Shown here one piece after another: positions 49,325 to 57,885 of a DNA stretch of 64,000 nt (its first letter is position 1; each line of letters starts with the position of its first letter). Location of the stretch: contig NZ_JBFAKK010000001.1 in NCBI RefSeq assembly GCF_040655735.1, positions 868,001 to 932,000 of the forward strand. The letters are read 5' to 3'. Under the pieces are notes generated by a model. That model saw only the letters and a program-made list of their open reading frames with translations, searched no databases and had not been told where the DNA came from. This stretch comes from Phytomonospora sp040655735. Lineage in GTDB: Bacteria > Actinomycetota > Actinomycetes > Mycobacteriales > Micromonosporaceae. The position numbers and the translations under genes are program-made.

Positions 49325-50089
49325 ATGAGTGACGGGACCGCCGCTTTGCGGTTGTCGGGTTTGTCGAAGTCCTTCGGTGAGAAGCGTGCTGTCGATGGGG
49401 TGAGCCTGGAGGTCCCGGCGGGGTCTTTCTTCGGGCTGGTCGGGCTCAACGGCGCGGGTAAGACCACGTCGTTGTCTATGGCGGTGGGGTTGTTGCGGCC
49501 GGATGCCGGTGACGCGTGGGTGTTCGGTGTGGACGTGTGGGCCGATCCGGTGCGCGCGAAGGCGCTGCTGGGGGTGCTGCCGGACTCGCTGGGTCTGCCG
49601 GAGCGTTTGACCGGGCGTGAGGTGCTGACCTATCTGGGGTTGCTGCGAGGGCTTGAGCGTTCGGTCGTCGACGAGCGGGCTTCGGAGTTGCTGGAGGTTT
49701 TGGAGCTGGCCGAGGCCGAGCGGACGTTGGTGTCGGAGTACTCCACGGGGATGCGCAAGAAGATCGGGCTGGCGGTGGCGCTGCTGCACGCGCCGCGGTT
49801 GCTGGTCCTCGACGAGCCGTTCGAGGCGGTCGATCCGGTGTCGGCGCTGACGGTGCGGCGGATTCTGCGGCGTTTCACCGAGGGCGGCGGTTCGGTGATC
49901 ATGTCGAGCCATGTGATGGCGCTGGTGGAGCAGTTGTGCGATCACGTCGCGGTCATCGACCGTGGGCGGGTCGCGTTGGCCGGTCCTTTGGAGATGGTGC
50001 GCGGTGAGCGTGCTCTGGAGGACGTGTTCGTGGAGTTGGTCGGCGGGCGCGTCGACGGTACGGAAGGCCTGTCGTGGCTGGCGTCCTGA
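49325..50089 (+). CDS. ABC transporter ATP-binding protein
   Basis: A 254-residue ABC ATPase with Walker A GLNGAGKTT, the signature YSTGMRKKIGLA and Walker B LLVLDEPFEAVD, of the CcmA/multidrug-export type. GGGAG is 6 nt before the ATG at 49325; an ATG four codons upstream is possible. It overlaps the permease gene by 16 nt, so the pair makes one exporter. The substrate is unknown. Confidence 0.9.
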   Translation: MSDGTAALRLSGLSKSFGEKRAVDGVSLEVPAGSFFGLVGLNGAGKTTSLSMAVGLLRPDAGDAWVFGVDVWADPVRAKALLGVLPDSLGLPERLTGREVLTYLGLLRGLERSVVDERASELLEVLELAEAERTLVSEYSTGMRKKIGLAVALLHAPRLLVLDEPFEAVDPVSALTVRRILRRFTEGGGSVIMSSHVMALVEQLCDHVAVIDRGRVALAGPLEMVRGERALEDVFVELVGGRVDGTEGLSWLAS

Positions 50090-52011
50090 TCGCGATGCGC
50101 GTGGCGGTGCTGCGGCACTCGATGCGCGGACCCCGCGCGTGGTGGTCGGTCACCGGGGCCGTCGTGGGCCTGGTGCTGGCGCTGGGCACGATCTGGGCCG
50201 GAGCGGGCGGCATCGGTCCCGCCGCCGGTACGGGGACGCTCCTGGCGATGCTGTGGGGCCTGTGGGCTCTGGGATGGGCGATCGCACCGCTGATCAGCGG
50301 CGGCGGGGAACCGCTCAAGCCGGAGAACTTCGCCGCGCTGCCGGTGCCGCCGGGGAGGCTGGCACGAGGGCTGCTGGCGGCGTCGTTCGTGGGGTTCGGC
50401 GCGGCGGTGACATTGGTGGCTTTGCTGTCGCTGGTCGCGTACGCGGTGGTGACCGGGCCGCTGACGCTGGTGGTCGCCGTGCCGGGCGTCGCGCTGCAAC
50501 TGGGATTCGTGGTGATGCTGGCGCGGCTGGTCAACGCCGTGGCGGGGGTGCTGCTGCGCACGCATGCCGGTGCGGCGCTGGTGGCGATCGTGTGGGCGGG
50601 TTCGATGGCTCTCTTGGCGCAAGGCTGGGCGCTGATCGCGGCCTTGGCCATCGCCTGGGGACCGGCGGGACCGGAACTCCTGGACGACATCGTCGGACTG
50701 TTGCCGTCGGGATGGCCGGTGCGGGCCGTGGAGGCCGCCGGCCGTGGCGAATGGCTGCTGGCGGTGGGTTACCTGGCCGGTACGGCCGTCTTGATCGCGG
50801 CGATGCTGCTGGTGTGGTCGCGGATGCTGCAGCGCAGGCTGACATCACGGGCCACGGCTCCCCGCCCGCGCCGCGCGTCGGCGCCGGGACTGGGGCGCCT
50901 GGCCTCGGCCGGGCCGGTGGGGGCGGTGGCGGCCAAGGAACTGCGCGCCTGGTCGCGTGATCTGCTGCGCGTCAACCACCTGTGGTTCGCCATCACCTAC
51001 GGGGTGGTGTTCTGCCTCCTGCCGCTGATGATCGGCTGGTGGGGGATGGCGCCCTACACGGGCCTGGCGATCCTGCTGATGAGCTCGGGCATGGCGGCCA
51101 ACATCTTCGGCTCCGACGGGACGGCGCTGTGGCTGACGCTGCTCACGCCCGGCGCGGCGCGCGCCGACGTGCGCGGCCGGCAGCTGGCGTGGCTGCTCGT
51201 GCTCACCCCGATCGTGCTGGCCTTCACCGTCGGCCTGACGATCCCCAGCGGCCAGGGGTTCGCCTGGCCGATCGTGCTCGCCCTGGTACCGGCGATGCTG
51301 GGAGGCGCCGCCGGCCTCGCCTCGGTGGTATCGGTGTACATGCTCGTACCGCTGACCGACCCGCACAAGCGCGGCGCCAACCCGCTGGGCGTCGGCGACA
51401 ACGAGGGCTCGGTGGCGGGCCTCACCTACGTGATGCTGCTGGGGGTACCGGTCACCGCGGTCCCGGCGGGGGCGATCGTGGCGGTGGGGCTGGTGGCGCA
51501 GCAGCCGTGGCTGTCCTGGCTCGGTGTGCCCGTCGGTCTGCTCACCGGCGCCCTGTGCGCCTGGGCATTCGGGCGCATGGCCCACCGCAGGCTCGACGCC
51601 TACGGTCCCGAACTGCTGCAGACGATGCGCACCGGCGTGGCGGTGACCTCCCGGGAGGTCACCGGCACCGACGGCGTCAAGCGCCTGCGCGCCGACGTGA
51701 AGACCGGCCAGGACCTGCCGAAGTGGAAGTCGGTCACGGTCGCCGTCTGCTACTCGACCGGGTGGCTGCCGCTGTTCCCGCAAGGACTGGTGGCCCTGGG
51801 CTTCGCGCTGTTCGGCGCCGAGCGCAAGTCGTGGTTCCTGGCGACCTATCTGGGGCCGTGGGCGGTGCCCTTCGCGGTCCTCATGGTCGTCTTGGGCCTG
51901 TCGATCTACGGCGTGGGGCTCTATCTCCCCTGGGACGAGCGCCGCAAGAAGCGCGCTGCGGAGGAGACCGAGGCCGCCGAGACGCCGACCGGTGTCGAGG
52001 CGGGCGTCTGA
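50074..52011 (+). CDS. ABC transporter permease
   Basis: A 645-residue membrane protein with about a dozen hydrophobic helices in two halves separated by a cytoplasmic stretch. ISGGGEPLKPENFAALPV near residue 75 is typical of large actinobacterial ABC-2-like permeases. GGAAGG precedes the GTG at 50074, within the end of the ATPase gene. It contains both halves in one chain, so it may act without a second permease. Confidence 0.82.
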   Translation: MAGVLIAMRVAVLRHSMRGPRAWWSVTGAVVGLVLALGTIWAGAGGIGPAAGTGTLLAMLWGLWALGWAIAPLISGGGEPLKPENFAALPVPPGRLARGLLAASFVGFGAAVTLVALLSLVAYAVVTGPLTLVVAVPGVALQLGFVVMLARLVNAVAGVLLRTHAGAALVAIVWAGSMALLAQGWALIAALAIAWGPAGPELLDDIVGLLPSGWPVRAVEAAGRGEWLLAVGYLAGTAVLIAAMLLVWSRMLQRRLTSRATAPRPRRASAPGLGRLASAGPVGAVAAKELRAWSRDLLRVNHLWFAITYGVVFCLLPLMIGWWGMAPYTGLAILLMSSGMAANIFGSDGTALWLTLLTPGAARADVRGRQLAWLLVLTPIVLAFTVGLTIPSGQGFAWPIVLALVPAMLGGAAGLASVVSVYMLVPLTDPHKRGANPLGVGDNEGSVAGLTYVMLLGVPVTAVPAGAIVAVGLVAQQPWLSWLGVPVGLLTGALCAWAFGRMAHRRLDAYGPELLQTMRTGVAVTSREVTGTDGVKRLRADVKTGQDLPKWKSVTVAVCYSTGWLPLFPQGLVALGFALFGAERKSWFLATYLGPWAVPFAVLMVVLGLSIYGVGLYLPWDERRKKRAAEETEAAETPTGVEAGV

Positions 52012-52018
52012 GCGCCGG

Positions 52019-52489
52019 TCACAGGTCCGCTTCGAGCGTCAGCTGGTAGGGCTCGAAGCCGCAGCGGCGGTAGAAGCGGATCGCGGCCTCGTTGGTGGCG
52101 TAGGCCGTGACGGCGATCCGGTCGGCGTCGATGGTGCGCGCCCAGTCCTTGAACGCCGCGACCAGCTGTGCGCCGAGACCGCCGTCGCGGGCTTCGGGCC
52201 GCACGTAGAGGCTCACCAGGGTCGCCACCCGCACCGGGCGGATCGCCACCGCTTCGGCGACCTTGCCCGACAGCTGGCCCACGACTTCTCCGTCACGGAC
52301 GGCGGCCAGGATCAGGCGTGCGGGGTCGTCGATGCCGGCGCGTATCGAGTCGGCCGAGAACTCCTTGGGCCAGTCGACGTTGAGGGTCGCGTCGCGCGTT
52401 CCGCCGTCCTCGGCGAACAAGGCGACGCTGCACTCCACCAGGCCGGCGACGTCGCCGGGGACCGCTTCGCGGATCATCGTGTCGCTCAT
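52019..52489 (-). CDS. GNAT acetyltransferase
   Basis: A 156-residue acetyltransferase with VSLYVRPEARDGGLGAQLV (motif A, with Asp-Gly-Gly before Leu-Gly rather than the usual Arg-x-x-Gly) and FYRRCGFEPY. ATG 52489 (MSDTMIREA) is preferred: TAGGCT at 52497-52502 on the minus strand is a TANNNT box 7 nt upstream and no Shine-Dalgarno sequence exists. It converges with the ABC permease gene, 7 nt apart. Confidence 0.8.
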   Translation of the reverse strand: MSDTMIREAVPGDVAGLVECSVALFAEDGGTRDATLNVDWPKEFSADSIRAGIDDPARLILAAVRDGEVVGQLSGKVAEAVAIRPVRVATLVSLYVRPEARDGGLGAQLVAAFKDWARTIDADRIAVTAYATNEAAIRFYRRCGFEPYQLTLEADL

Positions 52490-52496
52490 GGCCGCG

Positions 52497-52502
52497 AGCC
52501 TA
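52497..52502 (-). promoter_or_regulatory. -10 box of a leaderless transcript (GNAT)
   Basis: On the minus strand TAGGCT fits TANNNT and ends 7 nt before the ATG at 52489. Confidence 0.4.
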
Positions 52503-52541
52503 TGCCGCACGCCTGTACGAATTCAACAGCGGGGCCGGGCG

Positions 52542-52547
52542 TAGTGT
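52542..52547 (+). promoter_or_regulatory. -10 box upstream of the Nudix-APH gene
   Basis: TAGTGT fits TANNNT and ends 8 nt before the ATG at 52556; no Shine-Dalgarno sequence is seen. Confidence 0.4.
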
Positions 52548-52555
52548 CGGCAGGC

Positions 52556-53920
52556 ATGGAAACCGTCTTCCGCCGTGCCGTTCGCGTCGTGTGTCTCGAC
52601 AAGGGCGGCCGTGTGCTCCTCATGCGCTGGCGCGATCCCCACGACGGGTCGCTGCTGTGGGAACCGCCCGGTGGCGGTGTCGATCCCGGTGAGGACTACC
52701 TGACCGCCGTTCGCCGCGAACTCGTCGAGGAGACCGGCCTCGACCCCGACGCGGTGTCCCCGCTGTACGTCACCGTCGAGCGCGACCTGGTCTGGATGGG
52801 ACGCAACCACGCCGGGCCGGAGGCGTTCTTCCTCGCCCGCTTCGACACCGACGAACCGCAGGTCAGCGGCGAAGGGCTCCTCGACTACGAGACCAAGATG
52901 CTCCAGCACCACCGCTGGGTCCCGCGCTCGGAGTTCGGCGCCCTGGAACGGCTCGAACCGCCCGGTCTCGCCGAGACCGTCGACGACCTCATCGCCCGCA
53001 CCGCGCCCGACGCCGAGGCCGAGCGCTTCATCACCGACCGCTACGGGCCGCGCGCGTCGCCGCCGGTCCTGCTCGGCGCCGGTGAATGGTCGCGGGCCTA
53101 CGCCTTCACCCTCGACGGGGCCGAGGTGATCGCCAAGATCGGCGAGCACGGTGAGGACTTCGCCAAGGACGCCGCCGTCGCCGTGCTCGCCGACGGGGTC
53201 GGTGGTGTCCCGAAGGTCGTGGAGACCGGTCGTGCCGGGTCGCGGCATTTCGTCGTCGCCGAGCGGGCGCACGGTACCTACCTCGATGAGCTCGACGGTG
53301 ACGGGATGCGCCAGGTGCTGCCCTCGTTGCTGTCGACGATGCGGGCGGTGCGCGCGCTTCCCGCGCCGGGCAGCGGTTACGGCGCGTGGTTGCCGGACTT
53401 GACGGCCCCGCACGCGACCTGGGCGCAGACGCTCACCGCGATCAGCGGGCCGGAGCATCCGCGCGTGGCGGGCTGGCAGCGAGCGCTGGCGGAGTCCCCG
53501 ACCGGGCGCGGGCCGTTCGACGAGGCTTCGGAGGTGTTGGCCGAGTTGGCTCCGGCCTGCCCGGACGTGCGGCAGCTGGTGCACTCCGACCTGCTGTACC
53601 GCAACGTGCTGGTCGCCGGGGGCCGGATCAGCGCGGTCCTCGACTGGGGCAACTCCCTCTACGGCGACGGACTGTACGACCTGGCGTGGCTGATCTACTG
53701 GTGGCCGTTCTACCCCTCGTGGCGTGACATCGACATCGAGGCCGAGGTCATGGCGCACCTGCGGGAGACCGGTGAGTACGGCGACGACACCCGCTTGCGG
53801 TTGCGCTGCTGCCTGATCCACATCGGTCTCGACGCGCAGTCTTACAACGCCTTCACGGGAAGCTGGCACTACCTGGCGCTCAACGCCGAGCGGGCTCTGG
53901 TTTTCGCGCGCGGGTTCTAG
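52556..53920 (+). CDS. Nudix hydrolase fused to an aminoglycoside-phosphotransferase domain
   Basis: A 454-residue two-domain protein. Residues 1-150 are a Nudix hydrolase with a complete box (GGVDPGEDYLTAVRRELVEE). Residues 160-454 are an APH-fold kinase: LVHSDLLYRNVLV is the catalytic loop and LDWGNSLYGDGLYDLAWL the metal site. The GYGAWLPDL...ATWAQTL stretch resembles hygromycin phosphotransferases. One continuous frame links them. It could couple hydrolysis of a nucleoside-diphosphate compound to a kinase step or give drug resistance. Fusion of these two folds is unusual. Confidence 0.8.
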   Translation: METVFRRAVRVVCLDKGGRVLLMRWRDPHDGSLLWEPPGGGVDPGEDYLTAVRRELVEETGLDPDAVSPLYVTVERDLVWMGRNHAGPEAFFLARFDTDEPQVSGEGLLDYETKMLQHHRWVPRSEFGALERLEPPGLAETVDDLIARTAPDAEAERFITDRYGPRASPPVLLGAGEWSRAYAFTLDGAEVIAKIGEHGEDFAKDAAVAVLADGVGGVPKVVETGRAGSRHFVVAERAHGTYLDELDGDGMRQVLPSLLSTMRAVRALPAPGSGYGAWLPDLTAPHATWAQTLTAISGPEHPRVAGWQRALAESPTGRGPFDEASEVLAELAPACPDVRQLVHSDLLYRNVLVAGGRISAVLDWGNSLYGDGLYDLAWLIYWWPFYPSWRDIDIEAEVMAHLRETGEYGDDTRLRLRCCLIHIGLDAQSYNAFTGSWHYLALNAERALVFARGF

Positions 53921-54108
53921 GACACGGCCCTAGGTCTCGTGGCCGGCGTCACGCAGGTCGCCCAAACGCCTCGCCGGGATCAGGACGAGTGTCACGGTGG
54001 CTCTTCGTGGCCGGTGGGGCGACGGTCTGGCAGAGTCTTCGGCGTGCCGCCAAACCGCTGCGACGGGTATATCGGAGCGGTAGCGTGGCCGATTTGGGAG
54101 GAGCGACG

Positions 54109-54966
54109 ATGAACGAGACCTTCACGATCATCGATGGACGGGGTGTCCTGTCGACCGAGCGCCGGCTGCCGCAGCCGGTCGAGGCGGTGTGGCGGGTACT
54201 GACCGAGACCGAGTCGCTCGACGAGTGGTTTCCCGCGCACGTCGAGGCCGAGCCGGCCGTCGACGGGGCCATCACCTTCGTATTCCCCGGTGAGGAAGGC
54301 CCGCCCCTGACCGGGCGCGTGACGGCCTACGAGCAGCCGCACCGCTTCGCCTACACCTGGGGCGACGACCATCTGGAGTGGACGGCCGAGCCCGACGGCG
54401 GCGGTACGCGCCTGACGCTGAAGCACACCTTCGACGACATCGCCGGCGCGGCGAGCTTCGCCGCGGGCTGGGAGACCTGCCTCGACGCCGCGGCGCAGGT
54501 CCTCGACGGTGTGGGCGTCGTCGTCGACGCCGGTGCCTCCGCCGCCGCACACGAGCGCTTCGTCGAACTCTTCGGCCTCGACGAGGGCACCATCGAACGC
54601 GACGGCGAGCAGTGGCGGGTGCGTTTCGAGCGGCAGCTGCGCGCCGGTCTCGAAGAACTGTGGGAGCACCTGGGCGGACCGGGCTTCGCCGACGCCGGCG
54701 GGGAGGTCCCCGAGGGCTTCACCGTCGCCGGTTTCCCGCCCGGGCCGGTCTCGGCGGTCGAGGCGCCGTTCTTCCTGACCTACCACTGGCTGAGCGCCGA
54801 CGGCGAACCCGCCGGCGATGTGCGCCTGGAGTTCGCGCCCGGACCCGGTGGCGCGAGACTCCTGCTGACCCACACCGGTACCGGGGAGCGCGCCGAGGCC
54901 GCCCTGGCGGCCTGGCACGACCGGATCGCCGAGCTGGGCGCCGAGGCGGCTGCGCTGTCGAAGTAG
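54109..54966 (+). CDS. SRPBCC/AHSA1 domain protein (two tandem domains)
   Basis: A 285-residue protein with the START-like AHSA1 fold. STERRLPQPVEAVWRVLTE begins the first domain, ending near TLKHTFDD with a typical end helix; a degenerate second copy lies in the C-terminal half, ending LLLTHTGTGERAE. GGGAGGAG lies upstream of the ATG. Many AHSA1 genes follow an ArsR regulator, but none is seen here. A ligand-binding role is likely; the ligand is unknown. Confidence 0.8.
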   Translation: MNETFTIIDGRGVLSTERRLPQPVEAVWRVLTETESLDEWFPAHVEAEPAVDGAITFVFPGEEGPPLTGRVTAYEQPHRFAYTWGDDHLEWTAEPDGGGTRLTLKHTFDDIAGAASFAAGWETCLDAAAQVLDGVGVVVDAGASAAAHERFVELFGLDEGTIERDGEQWRVRFERQLRAGLEELWEHLGGPGFADAGGEVPEGFTVAGFPPGPVSAVEAPFFLTYHWLSADGEPAGDVRLEFAPGPGGARLLLTHTGTGERAEAALAAWHDRIAELGAEAAALSK

Positions 54967-54970
54967 CCGG

Positions 54971-55771
54971 CTACACGTCGTAGTGGACGGTCACCGGCGC
55001 GTGGTCCGACCAGCGGGCGGCGTGCTCGGTGGCCCGCTCCACCTCGGCGAACGTCGCCGTCGACGCCAGGCCCGGCGTGGCGATCTGGTAGTCGATGCGC
55101 CAGCCGGCGTCGTTGTCGAAGGCGCGGCCGCGATAGGACCACCACGAGTACGGGCCGGGCCCGTCGGGGTGCAGGCCGCGGAACACGTCGACGTAGCCGG
55201 CCTCGTCGAAGACCGACCCGAGCCAGGCGCGCTCCTCGGGAGTGAACCCGGCCTGCTTCTGGTTGGTCTTCCAGTTCTTCAGGTCGATCTCCTTGTGCGC
55301 GATGTTCCAGTCGCCGCACACGACCGCCTCGCGGCCCTCGGTCTCCACGCGGGCGCGCAGCCTGACCAGGTGGCCGTAGAACTCCTTGCAGAAGCGCTCC
55401 TTCTCCTCCTGCCGGGGCGTGCCCACCTCACCCGAAGGAAGGTAGAGGCTGGCCACGGTCAGGCCGGGAAGGTCCACTTCGACGTAGCGGCCCGAGGTGT
55501 CGAACTCGGCCGACTCGAACCCGACCTTGAACGCCACCGGCTCGGTGCGCGTCAAGACCGCGACACCCGCGCGTCCCTTCGCGGCCGTCGAAGGGGCCAC
55601 GACCTGATGCCAGCCGCTGTCGGCGAGCACCTCCTGGGGCCACTCCTCGGGTGTGGCGCGAACCTCCTGGAGGCAGACCACGTCGGCCTCGGTGGTGCGA
55701 AGCCACTCCACCAGGCCCTTCTTCGCCGCCGCGCGGACTCCGTTGATGTTCACCGTCGACACTTTCAGCAC
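54971..55771 (-). CDS. xth: Exodeoxyribonuclease III
   Basis: A 266-residue AP endonuclease/3'-5' exonuclease of base excision repair. VNINGVRAA, VCLQEVR, GDWNIAHKEIDL, FDNDAGWRIDYQ and SDHAPV hold the metal Glu, the Asp-Asn pair and the catalytic Asp-His pair. The first GTG of the frame is at 55780, but TAGCGT (55784-55779 on the minus strand) is 7 nt from the GTG at 55771, so a leaderless start there (VLKVSTVNING) is preferred. It converges with the SRPBCC gene. Confidence 0.92.
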   Translation of the reverse strand: MLKVSTVNINGVRAAAKKGLVEWLRTTEADVVCLQEVRATPEEWPQEVLADSGWHQVVAPSTAAKGRAGVAVLTRTEPVAFKVGFESAEFDTSGRYVEVDLPGLTVASLYLPSGEVGTPRQEEKERFCKEFYGHLVRLRARVETEGREAVVCGDWNIAHKEIDLKNWKTNQKQAGFTPEERAWLGSVFDEAGYVDVFRGLHPDGPGPYSWWSYRGRAFDNDAGWRIDYQIATPGLASTATFAEVERATEHAARWSDHAPVTVHYDV

Positions 55772-55778
55772 GTCGGCC

Positions 55779-55784
55779 ACGCTA
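55779..55784 (-). promoter_or_regulatory. -10 box of a leaderless transcript (xth)
   Basis: TAGCGT on the minus strand fits TANNNT and ends 7 nt before the GTG at 55771. It overlaps the earlier in-frame GTG at 55780, which argues against that start. Confidence 0.45.
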
Positions 55785-55842
55785 CCTTCCGCCCTTCGAA
55801 GGCCGTAAGGCCGGACCGACGCCCTCGGGTGGCGAGGAGGGG

Positions 55843-55864
55843 GCCCGGCCGGAAACGGCCGGGC
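55843..55864 (-). terminator. Hairpin with GAAA-type loop after the two-component operon
   Basis: GCCCGGCCG and CGGCCGGGC form a perfect 9-bp stem around GAAA (TTTC on the minus strand). It lies 9 nt beyond a possible 33-codon ORF and about 155 nt past the histidine kinase stop. There is no T tract. Confidence 0.45.
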
Positions 55865-55873
55865 GTCGCGGTT

Positions 55874-55975
55874 TCAGTGGTCGACGGCCTTGCCGGTGAG
55901 GTGGCGGCGGTTGGCCGTTCGGGCCATCTCCTGACGCTCCCGCATCCAGCCGCGCTCAGCGGTCCCTCGCCACAT
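55874..55975 (-). CDS. Possible 33-residue basic protein
   Basis: A short ORF starting ATG at 55975 and ending just before the hairpin at 55843-55864. It is Arg-rich (MWRGTAERGW, then MARTANRRHLTGK). No clear Shine-Dalgarno sequence is present. It may be a real small gene trailing the two-component operon or a chance ORF. Confidence 0.3.
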   Translation of the reverse strand: MWRGTAERGWMRERQEMARTANRRHLTGKAVDH

Positions 55976-56018
55976 GGACCGAGTGCGGGTCACTCCTCAT
56001 CGGCGAATCCGTGCCCCC

Positions 56019-57110
56019 CTATTCCGCTCGCACGAACCCCACCGTGATCTCCAGCCCACCTTCTCGGCGCGCATCGGCGCCGACGGTGGCGTGGTGGGCC
56101 TGGACGACGGCGGTGACGATGGCCAGGCCCAGTCCGTAGCCGTCGCGGCGCTGGTGGCGGTCGGGGGCGAGGCTCTGGAAGGGCTCGAAGAGCCGGTGGA
56201 TCTGGTCTTCGGGGATGACGGGTCCGCTGTTGGTGATCGTCAAGGTCGCCTGTGTGCCGGTGACGCTCGTGGTGACGGAGACGTGCCCGCCGGGATGGTT
56301 GTGCCGCAGAGCATTGTCGACGAGGTTGGCGACCAGGCTCTCGACGAGCCCAGGGTCGCCGGTGGTGGGCGCCGGTGCGAGGCGGTCGGCGAGGTCGATG
56401 TCTTTCTCGGCGACCTGGTCGCGGCGGGAGGCGAGGACGCGGCGGGCGGTTGCGGCCAGGTCGATGGGTTCGTGGCGGGTGAGGCCGCCTTCGCTGGTGG
56501 CCAGGGCCAGCAGTGCCCGGATGAGCCTTTCCTGGTGTCCGCCGAGGGTGAGGGCCTCCTCGCAGGCGGCGCGGAGGGTGGCTGCGTCGGAGTGAGGGTC
56601 GGCGAGGGTGACTTCGAGGAGGGTCCGCTGACCGGCCAGGGGTGTGCGCAGTTCGTGGGAGGCGTTGGCGACGAAGTGCCGCTGAGCGTCGAAGGACGCC
56701 TGGAGGCGGGCGAAGAGGTCGTTGAGGACGGCGCCGAGTTCGGTGAGCTCGTCGGTGGGTTCGCCCAAGGCGAGGCGGCGGTGGAGGTTGCCGGCGGAGA
56801 TGGCCTTGGCTGTGGTGGTGATGGCCCGCAGCGGCCGTACGAAGCGGCCCGCGGCCCACCAGCCGCCGGCGAGGGCGATGGGGATGAGGACGGCCAGCGC
56901 GACGGCGGATGCGGCGAACAGCTGCTGCGGGCCGATCCCGTCGCCGGTGCCGGTGATCGCGCCGGTGTCCTGCTCGCCGACGGCCACGGTCGACTGGAGT
57001 CCGGCGAGGGGGAGGGTGACCACGGCCAGGACGACGATCCCGGCGCCGTAGATGCCTGCGGCGTAGAAGAGCGTGAGCCTGGCCTGGAGGGATCGCCGGA
57101 GGGGAGTCAT
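56019..57110 (-). CDS. Sensor histidine kinase
   Basis: A 363-residue membrane kinase: two transmembrane helices (about 12-38 and 66-86) around a short extracytoplasmic loop, a HAMP-like linker, phospho-acceptor H152 in ANASHELRTPL, then an ATPase domain with NLVDNALRHN and GYGLGLAIV. The small loop suggests sensing at or in the membrane. It overlaps the response regulator by 4 nt (ATGA). Its neighbour is a divergent ABC exporter operon. Confidence 0.9.
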   Translation of the reverse strand: MTPLRRSLQARLTLFYAAGIYGAGIVVLAVVTLPLAGLQSTVAVGEQDTGAITGTGDGIGPQQLFAASAVALAVLIPIALAGGWWAAGRFVRPLRAITTTAKAISAGNLHRRLALGEPTDELTELGAVLNDLFARLQASFDAQRHFVANASHELRTPLAGQRTLLEVTLADPHSDAATLRAACEEALTLGGHQERLIRALLALATSEGGLTRHEPIDLAATARRVLASRRDQVAEKDIDLADRLAPAPTTGDPGLVESLVANLVDNALRHNHPGGHVSVTTSVTGTQATLTITNSGPVIPEDQIHRLFEPFQSLAPDRHQRRDGYGLGLAIVTAVVQAHHATVGADARREGGLEITVGFVRAE

Positions 57111-57772
57111 GCCTGCCCGATCCGGTAGCCGCCTTCTCGGACGGTCTCGATCACCGGCGGCTCACCGAGTTTGGCGCGCAGCCGGTGCATGGCGTGCTTC
57201 ACCGCAGAGGTGAACGGGTCGGCCGCTTCGTCCCAGACCTTTTCGAGCAGTTCCTCTGCCGACCAGACGACGCCGGGCGCGGCGAGCAGGCGTTCGAGGA
57301 GCGCGAACTCCTTGGGGCTCAGGTCGAGTCGGCGTCCGGCGCGAAACGCCGTGCGGCGGGCCGGGTCGAGGGTGATGTCGCCGCACACGAGGGTCGGGGG
57401 CAGTGGCGGAGCGGTCCGGCGGGCGAGTGCCCGCACGCGGGCGACGAGTTCGGCGAAGGCGAAGGGTTTGGGCAGGTAGTCGTCGGCGCCGAGGCTGAGG
57501 CCGCCGACGCGGTCCTCGATCGTGCCGGCGGCGGTGAGCATGAGTACGCGCGTGTCGTGGTGGGCGTCGGCGAGGCCGCGGCAGATGTCGTCGCCGTGGA
57601 CGCCGGGCAGGTCGCGGTCGAGGATCACGACCTCGTAGCGGGTGGCGGCCAGGTGGTCGAGGGCGGCGTGGCCGTCTAGGACGACGTCGACGGCCATGCC
57701 CTCACGGCGAAGGCCGGTGCCGATGGAGCGGGCGAGGATCTCGAAGTCCTCGACGACCAGGACTTTCACCAT
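57107..57772 (-). CDS. OmpR/PhoB-type response regulator
   Basis: A 221-residue regulator. The receiver has phospho-acceptor D52 (ILDRDLPG) and Lys in YLPKPF; the winged-helix C-terminal domain has LDLSPKEFALLERLL and HAMHRLRAKLG. It is the first gene of the kinase operon and is divergent from the ABC exporter genes with 113 nt between, where a 12-bp direct repeat is found. It likely activates that exporter. Confidence 0.9.
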   Translation of the reverse strand: MVKVLVVEDFEILARSIGTGLRREGMAVDVVLDGHAALDHLAATRYEVVILDRDLPGVHGDDICRGLADAHHDTRVLMLTAAGTIEDRVGGLSLGADDYLPKPFAFAELVARVRALARRTAPPLPPTLVCGDITLDPARRTAFRAGRRLDLSPKEFALLERLLAAPGVVWSAEELLEKVWDEAADPFTSAVKHAMHRLRAKLGEPPVIETVREGGYRIGQA

Positions 57773-57830
57773 GGAGCTTCACCGGGTCGGGTTGGCATGT
57801 CCTTCACGATGCCAGACCGGTGGTCTCAGC

Positions 57831-57872
57831 CCGGTCGCGGCGAACGCGACGGTGCTGGAACCGGTCGCGGCG
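57831..57872. promoter_or_regulatory. Direct repeat in the regulator-ABC intergenic region
   Basis: CCGGTCGCGGCG occurs at 57831-57842 and again at 57861-57872, 30 bp apart, close to three helical turns. Tandem direct repeats on one DNA face are typical OmpR-family sites. They lie just before the ABC operon start at 57886. Confidence 0.4.
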
Positions 57873-57885
57873 TAGAACTGGCGGC

